NCBI RefSeq assembly: GCF_030161875.1
Contig: NZ_BSVA01000001.1
Location: forward strand, 62,001 to 126,000
DNA from: Homoserinibacter gongjuensis
GTDB lineage: Bacteria; Actinomycetota; Actinomycetes; Actinomycetales; Microbacteriaceae
Direction of reading: 5' to 3'
Length of the DNA: 64,000 nucleotides
Shown: positions 28,118-36,747 of the stretch, in pieces
Layout: every line of letters starts with the position of its first letter
Position numbering within the stretch: the first letter of the stretch is position 1
Notes under the pieces: generated by a model
What the model saw: the letters and a program-made list of their open reading frames with translations, nothing else
Databases searched by the model: none
Told to the model about the DNA's origin: nothing
Translations under genes and position numbers: made by a program

Positions 28118-31100
28118 CGCCGCCGACGGATGGTGCGGGTCGCCACGAGCAGTCCGCCGCCGAGCAGCAGCACGAGACCGGCCACCAGCGCCGACACGGT
28201 GAGTGAGCCCTCGACCCCCGTCGCGGCGAGTCCGGGCCCGTCGGTGTCGGGCGGATCCACCGCCACGGGGCGCACGATGAAGTTCACCCAGGCTGAGCGG
28301 TCAGCGGCTGTCGCGAGATCGGCATCCGCGTAGATGCTCGCGATGTTCGGCGCCGAGGTGATCGCTTCCGGCGCGATCGCCGTGTAGGTGATCCGCAGCC
28401 CGGAGTTCGGTGCGAAGACCGGGATCGCCGCCTGGATGCCGGTGGCGTCGGAGCTGAGCACGGGGCACGGCGTGTCACCGAGCGGCCCATCCAGCACGCC
28501 CATCCCCGCGGTGATCGGCGTGCACACGACGTTCGCGAAGCCGCCGGGGTTGGCGGCAGCGAGGTCGGGATGCAGCGGGTCGCTGAAGGAGGCGGACGTC
28601 GCCGCGTCTCCAGCGTTGAGCAGGTCGACGACGAAGCTCACGGTGTCGCCCGGGTTCGGGGCGATCGGGCTGACCGACTTGCGGATCGACAAGATCGCAC
28701 TCGACGCTGTCGGGGCGATAGCGTCGCTGTCGCTCACGAGCGGGAACGGCGAGCCAGGGGCCGCGTCGAAGGCCGTCGCGACCGCGGTCGCGACCGTCGC
28801 CAGCTCCGCGGGGTACTGCGCCTCGATGAGGAAGGTCACCGAGGAGCCGGCCGGCAGGGTCGGCTCACCCGCCTCACCCCAGGTGATGTCGAGCTGCGGA
28901 TCCCCCGAGGCGATGGCCGCGGTCGACCCGTCGGCCAGGTAACGGGTACCCGCCGCGAAGGTGCCCGTCGGGCACACCGCGCCTCCCGTGGAGAGCGCCG
29001 GGTCGCACACGGCGACGGCCTCGACGACGGCCGGGCTGAACGCCTCCGTGAGGCGCGGCAGCGCGAGCGGGCCGGAGACGGCCGGGTTGGTGATCGTCAC
29101 GGCGTAGCGCACGGTGCGGTCGGCGGGCACTGTCGGCGAGGCGATCGGGTTGCCGGACGCGTCGACGATCGTCTGGGTGATCGCGAGATCCTGCGTACAC
29201 CGGGTGTAGTTGACCCGGATCTGCACGCCGCGCCAGCGGTCGTCGGCCGCACTCGCGTCACCGGAGAGTTTCGTGGTCTGCTCCGCGAAGCCGATGAAAT
29301 AGAACGTGAGGTTGGCGCTTGTCGCCGTCGGGGAGCCGTCGATCAGCACGCCCTGAGGCACGCAACCGGCCTGCTGGTACTGCTCGGGCAGCTCGGGGAT
29401 CTTGAACGCGGCCATCAGCTGCAGGGTCTCCCCGGCGGGCAGCACGGTCTGTTCCTGATCCGACCAGCTGAGGTTGAGCATCAGCGGGTAGGGGTGGTTG
29501 CCCGGGTAGAGCGTCCCTCGCCGTGTCGCGACATCGGGGCAGACCACCGGAGCGTCGCTCAGGCAGGTGATGTTCAGCGGGTTGTCGCTGAGGATGTCGT
29601 CGAGAGAATCCGGGTCGAGCTGCATGGTCCCGGTATCCGACTGCCAGAACACGTTGCCCGGGTCGGAGAGGTCGAACTGCTGATTGCCGGAGACGAGGTT
29701 CGGATTCGCGTTGAAGCCGAGGTTGCCGAGGACGGTGTACCCGTTGAAGTCCACATAGGGGCCGTGCCGGCCTCGCCGAGCCCGCCCTGGTCGGGGTTCG
29801 AGGCGTTCAGAGCGGTGATGTCGAAGTAGGCGGTGTCGCCCGGCTCGAAGTCGACCGTGGTCTGCGGCAGCGGCGTGCCGGCCGGGTCGTTGCGATACCA
29901 CGGCACCGTCAGCCGAAGGTCGTGGCTGATACCGCACGCGATACCGATCTGCTCGCCCGGGGCCAGGTTCATGAAGTTGTTCGTCGCATCCGCGTCGGTG
30001 AACGACGGCGCCGCCGTGACGCTGGTGAGCACGGAGCCGGCCGGGTCGCCGCAGATGAGGTCATCCGCGGCGCCGCCCGTGCCCGAATAGGTGATCGTCA
30101 AGGTGCCACCGGTCGGCACGACAGCCCCGGAACCCACCGCGGTCACGGCGGACTGCCCGCGGCTGGTGGGGATGCCCGGAGTTCCCGGCGTCACCGTCGG
30201 CGTGATCTCCCACGAGGTCGGGCACACCGCACCGCCGGCCGCGACGCACACCGGGTCGGCATCCATCGACGGCCCGCCCTCGCCGGTCGCCCAGCCCAGG
30301 GTGAAGCGGATCGTCGAGGGCGCCGCGTCGGGGCCGGTGTTGGAGTAGGCGGCCTCGAAGGCGAACGGCCCGTCGTGCGGGAGCGCGCCGCTCGCCGGAG
30401 TCACCTGGGTGAGGGAGTCGGTGCGCACGTCGGACGCCCGACAAGCGGGCGTGAGCACCGAGAAAGTGGCGGAGGCGGTGTTGTCGCCGTTCAACGCGAC
30501 CGCCTCAGCGACTCCGCCGGATGGTGCGACGGCGCTGGTCAGCGTGAGCGTGCGCGGAGTACCCGCCACGTTGCAGGCCGCCCCCACCGCGATCGTGAAC
30601 CGCACGACGCTCGTCGTGCCCGCGGGCAGGTTGCCCACGTCGATGCGGCCCGCGGTGTCGGAGGTGAGGGTGGGCGCGGCGGCCGGTCCGCTCAGCAGCA
30701 CGGCGGAGACCAGCTTGGTACCCGTACCGAGCTCGCCAGCCAGCGAGAGGGTCGAGCGCAGGTTGTTGCGCACCCCGGTGTTGACGATCGATACGTCGGC
30801 AGTGATGGTGGCGCCGTCGGCGACACCCGCAGTCGGGTAGCCCGTGATGCTCGTGGCATAGTCGGCGGGCAGCGCCTTGATCACGACACCGGCGGTGGCG
30901 GAGTCGGTGGCGACGTGCACATCCGTGTCACCGGCTGCAGGGGTGACCGTGGCGGTCACCGTGAGCGCTCCGGTCACTCCGTTCGCCGGGTTGCCCGGCG
31001 CGGTCAGTGCGAACGAGATCCAGCCACCGGCCGGGAGCGCGGGAAGCGTCGCCGTCACGGTGCGGCCATCGGCCGAGCGCACGAAGTTCTGCGGAGCGGC

Positions 31101-31433
31101 TGCACCGCCGCCGCCGGAGACCGCGGATGCCGAGGTCTCCCAGGCCAGGCCTGAGTTGAGCATGTTCGGCACGTCGAGCGCGACGGTGGCACCCGCCGCC
31201 GTCTGCTGGTCGCTGCGGTTGTCGATGCGCACGGTGTAGACGGCGGATTGGTCCACCGCGTAGATGGCGCGATCACTCGATACGTTCACCGCCAGATCGA
31301 CATCGGCTGCGGTGGCGGCGGGCGCGGCGACCGCGCCGGCGGCCACCATGCTGAGGCTCGCGACCACCACGGCGATCACCCGGATTCGGAACCGCCCCCA
31401 GGAGCCGTCACGGGTTCGAGATGCACTGTCCAC
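28102..31433 (-). CDS. Large cell-surface protein with DUF11-type repeats and LAxTG sorting signal (frame break at 29758-29761)
   Basis: Restored length is 1110 residues. A GTG start after AAGGCGGA begins a signal peptide (VIAVVVASLSMVAAGAVAAPAATAA). Repeated Ig-like DUF11-type domains follow, e.g. YTVRIDNRSDQQTAAGATV and ITNPAVSGPLALPRLTEAFSP, rich in Thr, Ser and Ala and nearly free of charge. The C-terminus has LAATG, then a hydrophobic helix and RRRR. LAxTG is the motif known for class E sortases of high-GC actinobacteria, so covalent wall attachment is likely. It runs opposite to the LuxR regulator, overlapping it by 16 bases. An adhesin role is plausible. Confidence 0.85.
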
Positions 31434-31608
31434 TCCGCCTTCCAGGCGCACTGCGTCTCGGCGCCCGCACCAGCTTCTCGGGCATCGGGCGTTCGCGGGG
31501 GACCAAATTGCCCTCATGCAGGACCAAAAACCGCCCCGCGAGGATGAAGCCCGTGGGGTGCGCTGAGCGCCGACTACGAGCGCCCGAGCACGGATGCCGC
31601 CCGGCTCT

Positions 31609-31970
31609 CTACCAGGAGATGAACCACGCGCAGGCGACGACAGCACCTGAGACGAGCAACGCACCGCCAGCGACGACGGACGGCAGGAACGGGATGCCGG
31701 ACACCTGGGTGATGGCCTGCACGGCAAGCGTGCTCACGCCGAGCACGACCACATAGGCGCCTACCCCGAGCGAGGTTGCCCAGCCCCTTCGCCGTCGTTC
31801 GAGTTTGGGTCGCCTTGCCACCACCCGGCCGCATCGCCGAGCGCCTGCACGCCGATCGCGAGGAACCACGTCGGCACGATGAGCGCGACGGCGGCGGTCG
31901 CGTAGACGGCGACGACGAGCGCGATGTCGATCGCATGGGTCGAGGTGCGGGCGAGCTGCTGCTCGGTCAT
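31609..31970 (-). CDS. Small membrane protein, unknown (frame break at 31784-31787)
   Basis: Restored length is about 120 residues with four hydrophobic segments: IDIALVVAVYATAAVALIV, FLAIGVQALG, GVGAYVVVLGVSTLAVQAI and VVAGGALLVSGAVVACAWF. A charged loop lies between the second and third. A four-C run (plus strand) breaks the frame. No family recognised. It sits upstream of the surface protein on the same strand, 175 bases away. Confidence 0.6.
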
Positions 31971-32006
31971 GGGTTCACGCTAGTCCTGGCACCCTGCGCC
32001 GACGGC

Positions 32007-32106
32007 GGCTTCGAGACGCGTCCGCTTCGCGGGCGCTCCTCAGCCACCTCGGCAGTGCTGCACCCCAGCTGGTTGAGGAGCCGCCGACAGCGGCGTCTCG
32101 AAACCG
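32007..32106. repeat. REP-like pair, copies at 32007-32048 and 32066-32106
   Basis: Two inverted copies between the small membrane protein start and the acyl-CoA dehydrogenase 3' end: GGCTTCGAGACG...CTCCTCAGCC and GGTTGAGGAGCC...CGTCTCGAAACC. Confidence 0.8.
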
Positions 32107-32122
32107 GCGCCCCGGGTTGCGC

Positions 32123-33748
32123 CTAACTGCGCTCGAGCACGGATGCCAGGTCTCGCCGCGCGGGCAGGTCGCCGTAGAGGTGCCCATGGCGGGCGCCCTC
32201 GCCGAGGCGGGCGTCGACGAACAGCTCCGCGACCGCGGGCGGCGCAGACCGCAGCAGGAGCGAGGCCTCGAGCGCGAGCGCGAGGTCGGCGACGAGGCCG
32301 CGGGCCGAGGCGGCGGCGTCTGCAGCGTCCATGCGCGCGACGGCATGGAGACGCTCGCGCGTGGCGGCGAGGTGCGCATCGAACACCGGGTGGGCGCCCG
32401 CGGCGAGCGCGAGCTCCGCCTCGAACGCGGCCACGGCATCCGGTTCCCGCCCGAGGGCGCGCAGCACGTCGAGCGCGATGACGTTGCCCGAGCCCTCCCA
32501 GATCGCCATGACGGGCTGCTCGCGGTACCGGCGTGCGAGCGGGAAGTTCTCGGCGTAGCCGTTGCCGCCGAGGCACTCGAGAGCCTCGTAGGCGTGGCCG
32601 GGTCCGCGCTTGCAGATCCAGTACTTGGCGACGGCGGTCGCGAGCCGGCGGAACGCGATCTCGTGCTCGGAGGCGTCGTCGTCGAAGGCCCGCGCGAGTC
32701 TCAGCGCCACCGCGGTCGCCGCCTCCGTCTCGAGGGCGAGATCGGCGAGCACCGCCGTCATCGCAGGCTGCTCCACGAGCGTCGACCCGAACGCCACGCG
32801 GTGCCGGGCGTGCCACAGCGCCTCGGCTGTGGCCTGTCGCATGCCGGCGACCGTGCCCAGCACGGTGTCGAAGCGCGTGCGTTGCACCATGTCGATGAGC
32901 ACCGGCACGCCACGCCCCTCCTCGCCGATCAAGACCGCGCGGGTGCCCTCCAGTTCGAGCTCACCCGAGGCGTTGGCCCGGTTGCCGAGCTTGTCTTTGA
33001 GCCGCGCGATGCGGAACGGGTTGCGCGTGCCATCGGGCAACACCCGCGGCACGAGGAAGGTGCTGAGGCCGCGGGGTGCCTGCGCCGTCATGAGGAAGGC
33101 ATCCGACCCGGGCGCCGAGCAGAACCACTTGTGGCCGTCGAGCACATAGCCGCCGTCGCCCGCCGGGGTCGCCGTCGTGAGGTTCGCCCGCAGGTCCGAG
33201 CCGCCCTGCTTCTCGGTCATCGACATGCCGAGGATCGCGCTCGACTTGGCAGACCGCAGCTCGGGGTCGTAGTCGCGGCTCAGCACGCGCGGCATCCACT
33301 CTTCGGCCACGGATGCGTTCTTGCGCAGCACGGGAACGGCCGAGTGCGTCATCGACACGGGGCAGCAGTGCCCCGGCTCGACCTGCGCGAAGAGCATGAA
33401 GACCGCGGCACGCGCGACGGCCGCGCCGGGCTGGGGCTCGGCGAACGCCGCGGTGTGGCCGCCCTCCGCGATGTGCGCCCGCATGATGCGGTGATACGAC
33501 TCGTCATACTCGACCTCGTCCACACGCACGCCGTAGCGGTCGTACTGGTGCAGCTGCGGCGTCTGCGTATTGGCGAGCTCGGCATCCCGCTGGAACGCGG
33601 CCGTGCCCACGTGGCGGCCGACCCGGTGCAGGTGCTCGCTCGCCCATCCGGCGTCGTAGCGGTCGACGCCCTCGACGAGCGCGGTGTTCGCGGCGAACTC
33701 GTCGAGTTCTACCCGCGGCGGAACCTGGTTCACGACATCGTGAGGCAT
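32123..33748 (-). CDS. Acyl-CoA dehydrogenase, AidB-like
   Basis: 541 residues with the acyl-CoA dehydrogenase fold: SMTEKQGGSDLRAN is the N-terminal family signature and the C-terminal domain has ECLGGNGYAENFPLARRYR. The length and the long N-terminal segment match AidB, a flavoprotein induced by alkylation damage that binds DNA, rather than a standard fatty acid dehydrogenase. Some dehydrogenase activity on isovaleryl-CoA is reported for AidB. Divergent from the deaminase gene. Confidence 0.88.
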   Translation of the reverse strand: MPHDVVNQVPPRVELDEFAANTALVEGVDRYDAGWASEHLHRVGRHVGTAAFQRDAELANTQTPQLHQYDRYGVRVDEVEYDESYHRIMRAHIAEGGHTAAFAEPQPGAAVARAAVFMLFAQVEPGHCCPVSMTHSAVPVLRKNASVAEEWMPRVLSRDYDPELRSAKSSAILGMSMTEKQGGSDLRANLTTATPAGDGGYVLDGHKWFCSAPGSDAFLMTAQAPRGLSTFLVPRVLPDGTRNPFRIARLKDKLGNRANASGELELEGTRAVLIGEEGRGVPVLIDMVQRTRFDTVLGTVAGMRQATAEALWHARHRVAFGSTLVEQPAMTAVLADLALETEAATAVALRLARAFDDDASEHEIAFRRLATAVAKYWICKRGPGHAYEALECLGGNGYAENFPLARRYREQPVMAIWEGSGNVIALDVLRALGREPDAVAAFEAELALAAGAHPVFDAHLAATRERLHAVARMDAADAAASARGLVADLALALEASLLLRSAPPAVAELFVDARLGEGARHGHLYGDLPARRDLASVLERS

Positions 33749-33785
33749 ACGCCGACGCTAGCCCGGGAATGGGAAACATGCTCTG

Positions 33786-34276
33786 ATGACGGCTATGAGC
33801 CAGATCTCCGAACGGGACACCCAGCACCTCATCGCCTGCATCGACCTGGCAGGCCAGGCCCGCGAGCGCGGAGACGCACCGTTCGGCGCGCGCCTCGTCT
33901 CGGCGTCCGACGAGGTGCTGCACGAAGACAGCAACCGCACCATCACCACGCGCGACCCGATGGCGCATCCGGAGTTCACCCTCGCGCGCTGGGCGATCGA
34001 CGAACTCGATGACGACACGCGCCGCGGGGCGACCCTCTACACGAGCGCCGAGCCGTGTGCGCTGTGCTTCAGCGCCGACTTCTATGCCGGCATCGGCCGG
34101 ATCGTGTTCGCGGTAGCCGGCGCCCAGCTGCGCCCGCTGCGCGGCGAGGAACGCCCGCGATCGCGATGCCGACGCGCGAGCTCGCGGCCGTCACGATCGG
34201 GCGCACGATCACCGTCGACGGGCCCGTTCCCTCGCTGGAGGAGCCCGGCATGGCGGTGCACCGCGGTTATTGGTGA
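33786..34276 (+). CDS. CMP/dCMP-type deaminase, nucleoside deaminase-like (frame break at 34154-34156)
   Basis: Restored length is about 163 residues. The zinc motifs are HPEFTL (the H-x-E pair) and EPCALCFSA (PCxxC). Size fits cytosine/guanine deaminase or tRNA adenosine deaminase relatives. A three-C run breaks the frame between LRGEER and PAIAMPTRELAAVTIG. A second in-frame ATG at 33795 is an alternative start. It lies divergent from the AidB-like gene. Substrate (guanine, cytosine or tRNA) cannot be decided. Confidence 0.8.
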
Positions 34277-34306
34277 GGTCGCCCGCCGAGGAGGCGAAGG
34301 AACGGA

Positions 34307-34906
34307 TCACCCACCGGCGCCGTCGTCGCGCGGCGCGTCGAGCTCGGGCATGTGGATGCGCTGCCCATCCGGCCCGGCGAGGTGCAACAGCTCAGCAGGC
34401 CCGTCACCGACCGCGCCGATCCAGTGCGGCGTGCGGGTGTCGAACTCGGCGGCCTCCCCCGCACCGAGCTCGAAGTCGCGCCCGCCCAGCACGAGCCGCA
34501 GCCGACCGGAGATCACGTACAGCCACTCGTACCCCCGGTGCGTCTTGAGCTCGACCCGCTCACCCGCCTTCGGGGGCAGGATCTGCTTGACCACCCGGAT
34601 GCCGCCGGCACCCCGACTGAGCGGCATCAGGACGCCGCCACGATGCGGGATGCGACGGATGTGCACGCGCGGATCCCCGACCTCGGGCGCGCCGACGAGC
34701 TCGTCGAGCGGCACGTCGTAGAGCAGAGCCAGCGGCAGCAGCAGCTCGAGCGCGGGTCGCCGCTCCCCCGATTCGAGTCGCGAGAGGGTGCTGACCGAGA
34801 TGCCCGACTCGCGGGAGACCTCGGCGAGCGTCAGGTCACGGCGCGTGCGCAGGGTGCGCAGCCGCGATCCGACCCCCGCGAGCGTGCGTTCGATGTCGTC
34901 GACCAT
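34307..34906 (-). CDS. XRE-family regulator with C-terminal cupin
   Basis: 199 residues. The N-terminal helix-turn-helix is LRTLRTRRDLTLAEVSRESGISVSTLSRLESG; the cupin has EWLYVISGRLRLVLGG and a histidine-rich binding site (THRGYEW). Typical of the one-component regulators that sense small ligands through a cupin. It is divergent from the flavoprotein gene, with about 39 bases between starts. The shared intergenic region is a likely operator; control of that neighbour is inferred. Confidence 0.85.
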   Translation of the reverse strand: MVDDIERTLAGVGSRLRTLRTRRDLTLAEVSRESGISVSTLSRLESGERRPALELLLPLALLYDVPLDELVGAPEVGDPRVHIRRIPHRGGVLMPLSRGAGGIRVVKQILPPKAGERVELKTHRGYEWLYVISGRLRLVLGGRDFELGAGEAAEFDTRTPHWIGAVGDGPAELLHLAGPDGQRIHMPELDAPRDDGAGG

Positions 34907-34945
34907 GGCGACAGTTTGCCAGAACAGCAACGACACTTGCGCGGC

Positions 34946-35920
34946 ATGGACTCCGCAGCGCACGATCGCCTCATGCCCCGAAACAGTCACACCCACATCG
35001 ACGTCGCCATCGTCGGCGGTGGTCCCGCCGGCCTCTCCGCTGCGATCGCGCTCGGGCGCTCGCGCCGCGAGGTACTCGTCATCGACGCGGGCGAACCCCG
35101 CAACGCTCCCGCGGCCCACGCCCACAACGTCTTCAGCCGCGACGGCGCCTCCCCCGCCGAACTGCTCGCCGCGTCCCGTGAGCAGGCGCGGGCCTACGGC
35201 GTGAGCATCCTCGACGACCGCGCCACCGACGTCGCCCGCGACGGCGACGGCTTCCTCGTCACGACCGCGACCGGCGCCACGGTGACCGCCCGCCGCCTGC
35301 TCCTCGCCTCGGGCCTCCGCGACGTGCTGCCCGACATCCCGGGCCTCACCGTGCATTGGGGCGATTCCGTGGTGCACTGCCCCTACTGCCACGGCTGGGA
35401 GGTGCGCGACCGCGCGATCGTCGTGATCGGTTCCACGCCGCGCAGCGCGCACCAGGCCCTCATGTTCAGCCGGCTGAGCGACGACGTCACGTTCGTGCGC
35501 CACGACACCCCCACCGAGGCGGAGGTGGATGCCGACCTCGCAGCGCTCGGCGTGCGCATCGTCGACGGCCACGTCGCCCGCCTGCTCGATGACGCATCCG
35601 GAACCCTCCGCGCCGTCGAACTCGACGACGGCACCGAACTGCCGGCCGGCGCCGTCGCGATCGGCCCGTCGTTCGAAGCGCGCACCGAGCTCTACGGGCA
35701 GCTGGGCGGCACCGCCTCGATCGTCGAGGGCATGGGCGTCGTGATCCCCGCGGATGCCGTGGGCCGCACGCCGATCGCCGGCGTCTGGGCGGCGGGCAAC
35801 GCGAGCGACGCGGGTGCCATGGTCGGCGCATCCGCCGCAGCCGGCACGATGACGGGAGCCGCCCTCAACATGGACCTGCTCACCGAGGACGCCGCCGCGC
35901 GCCGCACCGCCGCCCGCTGA
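34946..35920 (+). CDS. FAD-dependent thioredoxin reductase-like protein with CPYC motif
   Basis: About 324 residues. The N-terminal FAD site is AIVGGGPAGLSAAIALGRS, the redox motif is HCPYCHGWE near residue 148, and the NAD(P) site is VIGSTPRSAHQ. It differs from TrxB in CPYC (rather than CATC) and may reduce another partner. Starts at ATG 34946; a second ATG at 34973 is possible. It faces the XRE-cupin regulator, a common pairing in actinobacteria. The Ala/Arg-rich tail is probably flexible. Confidence 0.85.
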   Translation: MDSAAHDRLMPRNSHTHIDVAIVGGGPAGLSAAIALGRSRREVLVIDAGEPRNAPAAHAHNVFSRDGASPAELLAASREQARAYGVSILDDRATDVARDGDGFLVTTATGATVTARRLLLASGLRDVLPDIPGLTVHWGDSVVHCPYCHGWEVRDRAIVVIGSTPRSAHQALMFSRLSDDVTFVRHDTPTEAEVDADLAALGVRIVDGHVARLLDDASGTLRAVELDDGTELPAGAVAIGPSFEARTELYGQLGGTASIVEGMGVVIPADAVGRTPIAGVWAAGNASDAGAMVGASAAAGTMTGAALNMDLLTEDAAARRTAAR

Positions 35921-35990
35921 GCGGCGCACCGCCGGGCACCCGACGAGTGGCGCACCGCCCCGGGCGCCCGCCAGGTGGCAGCATGAGCCC

Positions 35991-36637
35991 ATGCGCACAC
36001 CATCGCGTCGCGAACTGGCCCGGGTACGCACACGGGCCGTCGTCGCGATCGTCGCGGGCGTCCTGGTGGCGGCGGCCACCGCCCTCTGCTCGGCATCGTG
36101 GGCGGCCTGCTCGCCGGCTGGGCCACGCTCGGCATTGTGAGCGTCGCGTGGGTGCTGCTCGTCATCTGGCGGATGGATGCCACCCAGACGCGCGCCCACG
36201 CCACGGCGGAGGATCCGGGGCGTCGACTCGCGCGGCTCGTCGCCATCCTCGGCAGCATCGCGAGCCTCGGCGCGGTCGCGGTCGTCATCATCCAGGCGCG
36301 TCACGCGCCGCCCCTGCTCTCGGGGCTGCTCGCGGGGGTCGCGGTGCTGAGCGTCGCCGCATCCTGGGCCCTCATCCAGACCGACTATCTGCTGCGCTAC
36401 GCCCACCTCTACTACACCGAACCGGTCGGGGGCATCGACTTCAACCAGGACGAGCCGCCGCGCTACACCGACTTCGCCTACGTCTCGGTGGGTCTCGGGA
36501 TGACCTATCAGGTGGCCGACACCGACGTGCGCGACAACGGCATCCGGCGCATCGTGATCGCCCAGACGCTGCTCGCCTACCTCTTCGGCGCGATCATCCT
36601 CGCGACGATCATCAACCTCGTCACGAGCCTGGGCTGA
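35991..36637 (+). CDS. DUF1345 membrane protein (frame break at 36086)
   Basis: Restored length is about 215 residues with five hydrophobic segments. The N-terminus (RTRAVVAIVAGVLVAAATA) and the conserved DFAYVSVGLGMTYQVADTDV motif match DUF1345. The frame breaks at a single C (36086) that should be two; adding it gives ATALLLGIVGGLLAGWAT. The family is uncharacterised. It stands alone before the pta operon. Confidence 0.75.
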
Positions 36638-36641
36638 CGGA

Positions 36642-36686
36642 GGCGTCGAGACGCGTCCGCCGGCGGCGGTCGCTCCTCAGCCTCCT
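36642..36686. repeat. Degenerate REP-like palindrome
   Basis: GGCGTCGAGACGCG...CGCTCCTCAGCC, a weaker copy between the DUF1345 gene and the pta promoter. Confidence 0.6.
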
Positions 36687-36697
36687 GTGCGGCCTCC

Positions 36698-36711
36698 GGG
36701 CCCAATGTCCC
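36698..36711. promoter_or_regulatory. DosR/DevR-like box upstream of pta
   Basis: GGGCCCAATGTCCC, 37 bases before the pta GTG at 36748. Matches the boxes at cydA and usp/devS in 11 or more of 14 positions and the GGGnC....GTCCC core. Regulation by the DevR-like protein is inferred. Confidence 0.55.
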
Positions 36712-36747
36712 ACCCGCGGCGACCGTCGCTCGCGTAGCGTTGTGCCC

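Noticed and set aside
36698-36711. Treating the pta box as part of the adjacent degenerate REP copy
   Set aside because: The box lies outside the palindrome ends (36642-36686), and equivalent boxes occur at 41146, where no REP copy is near, so it is kept as an independent site.
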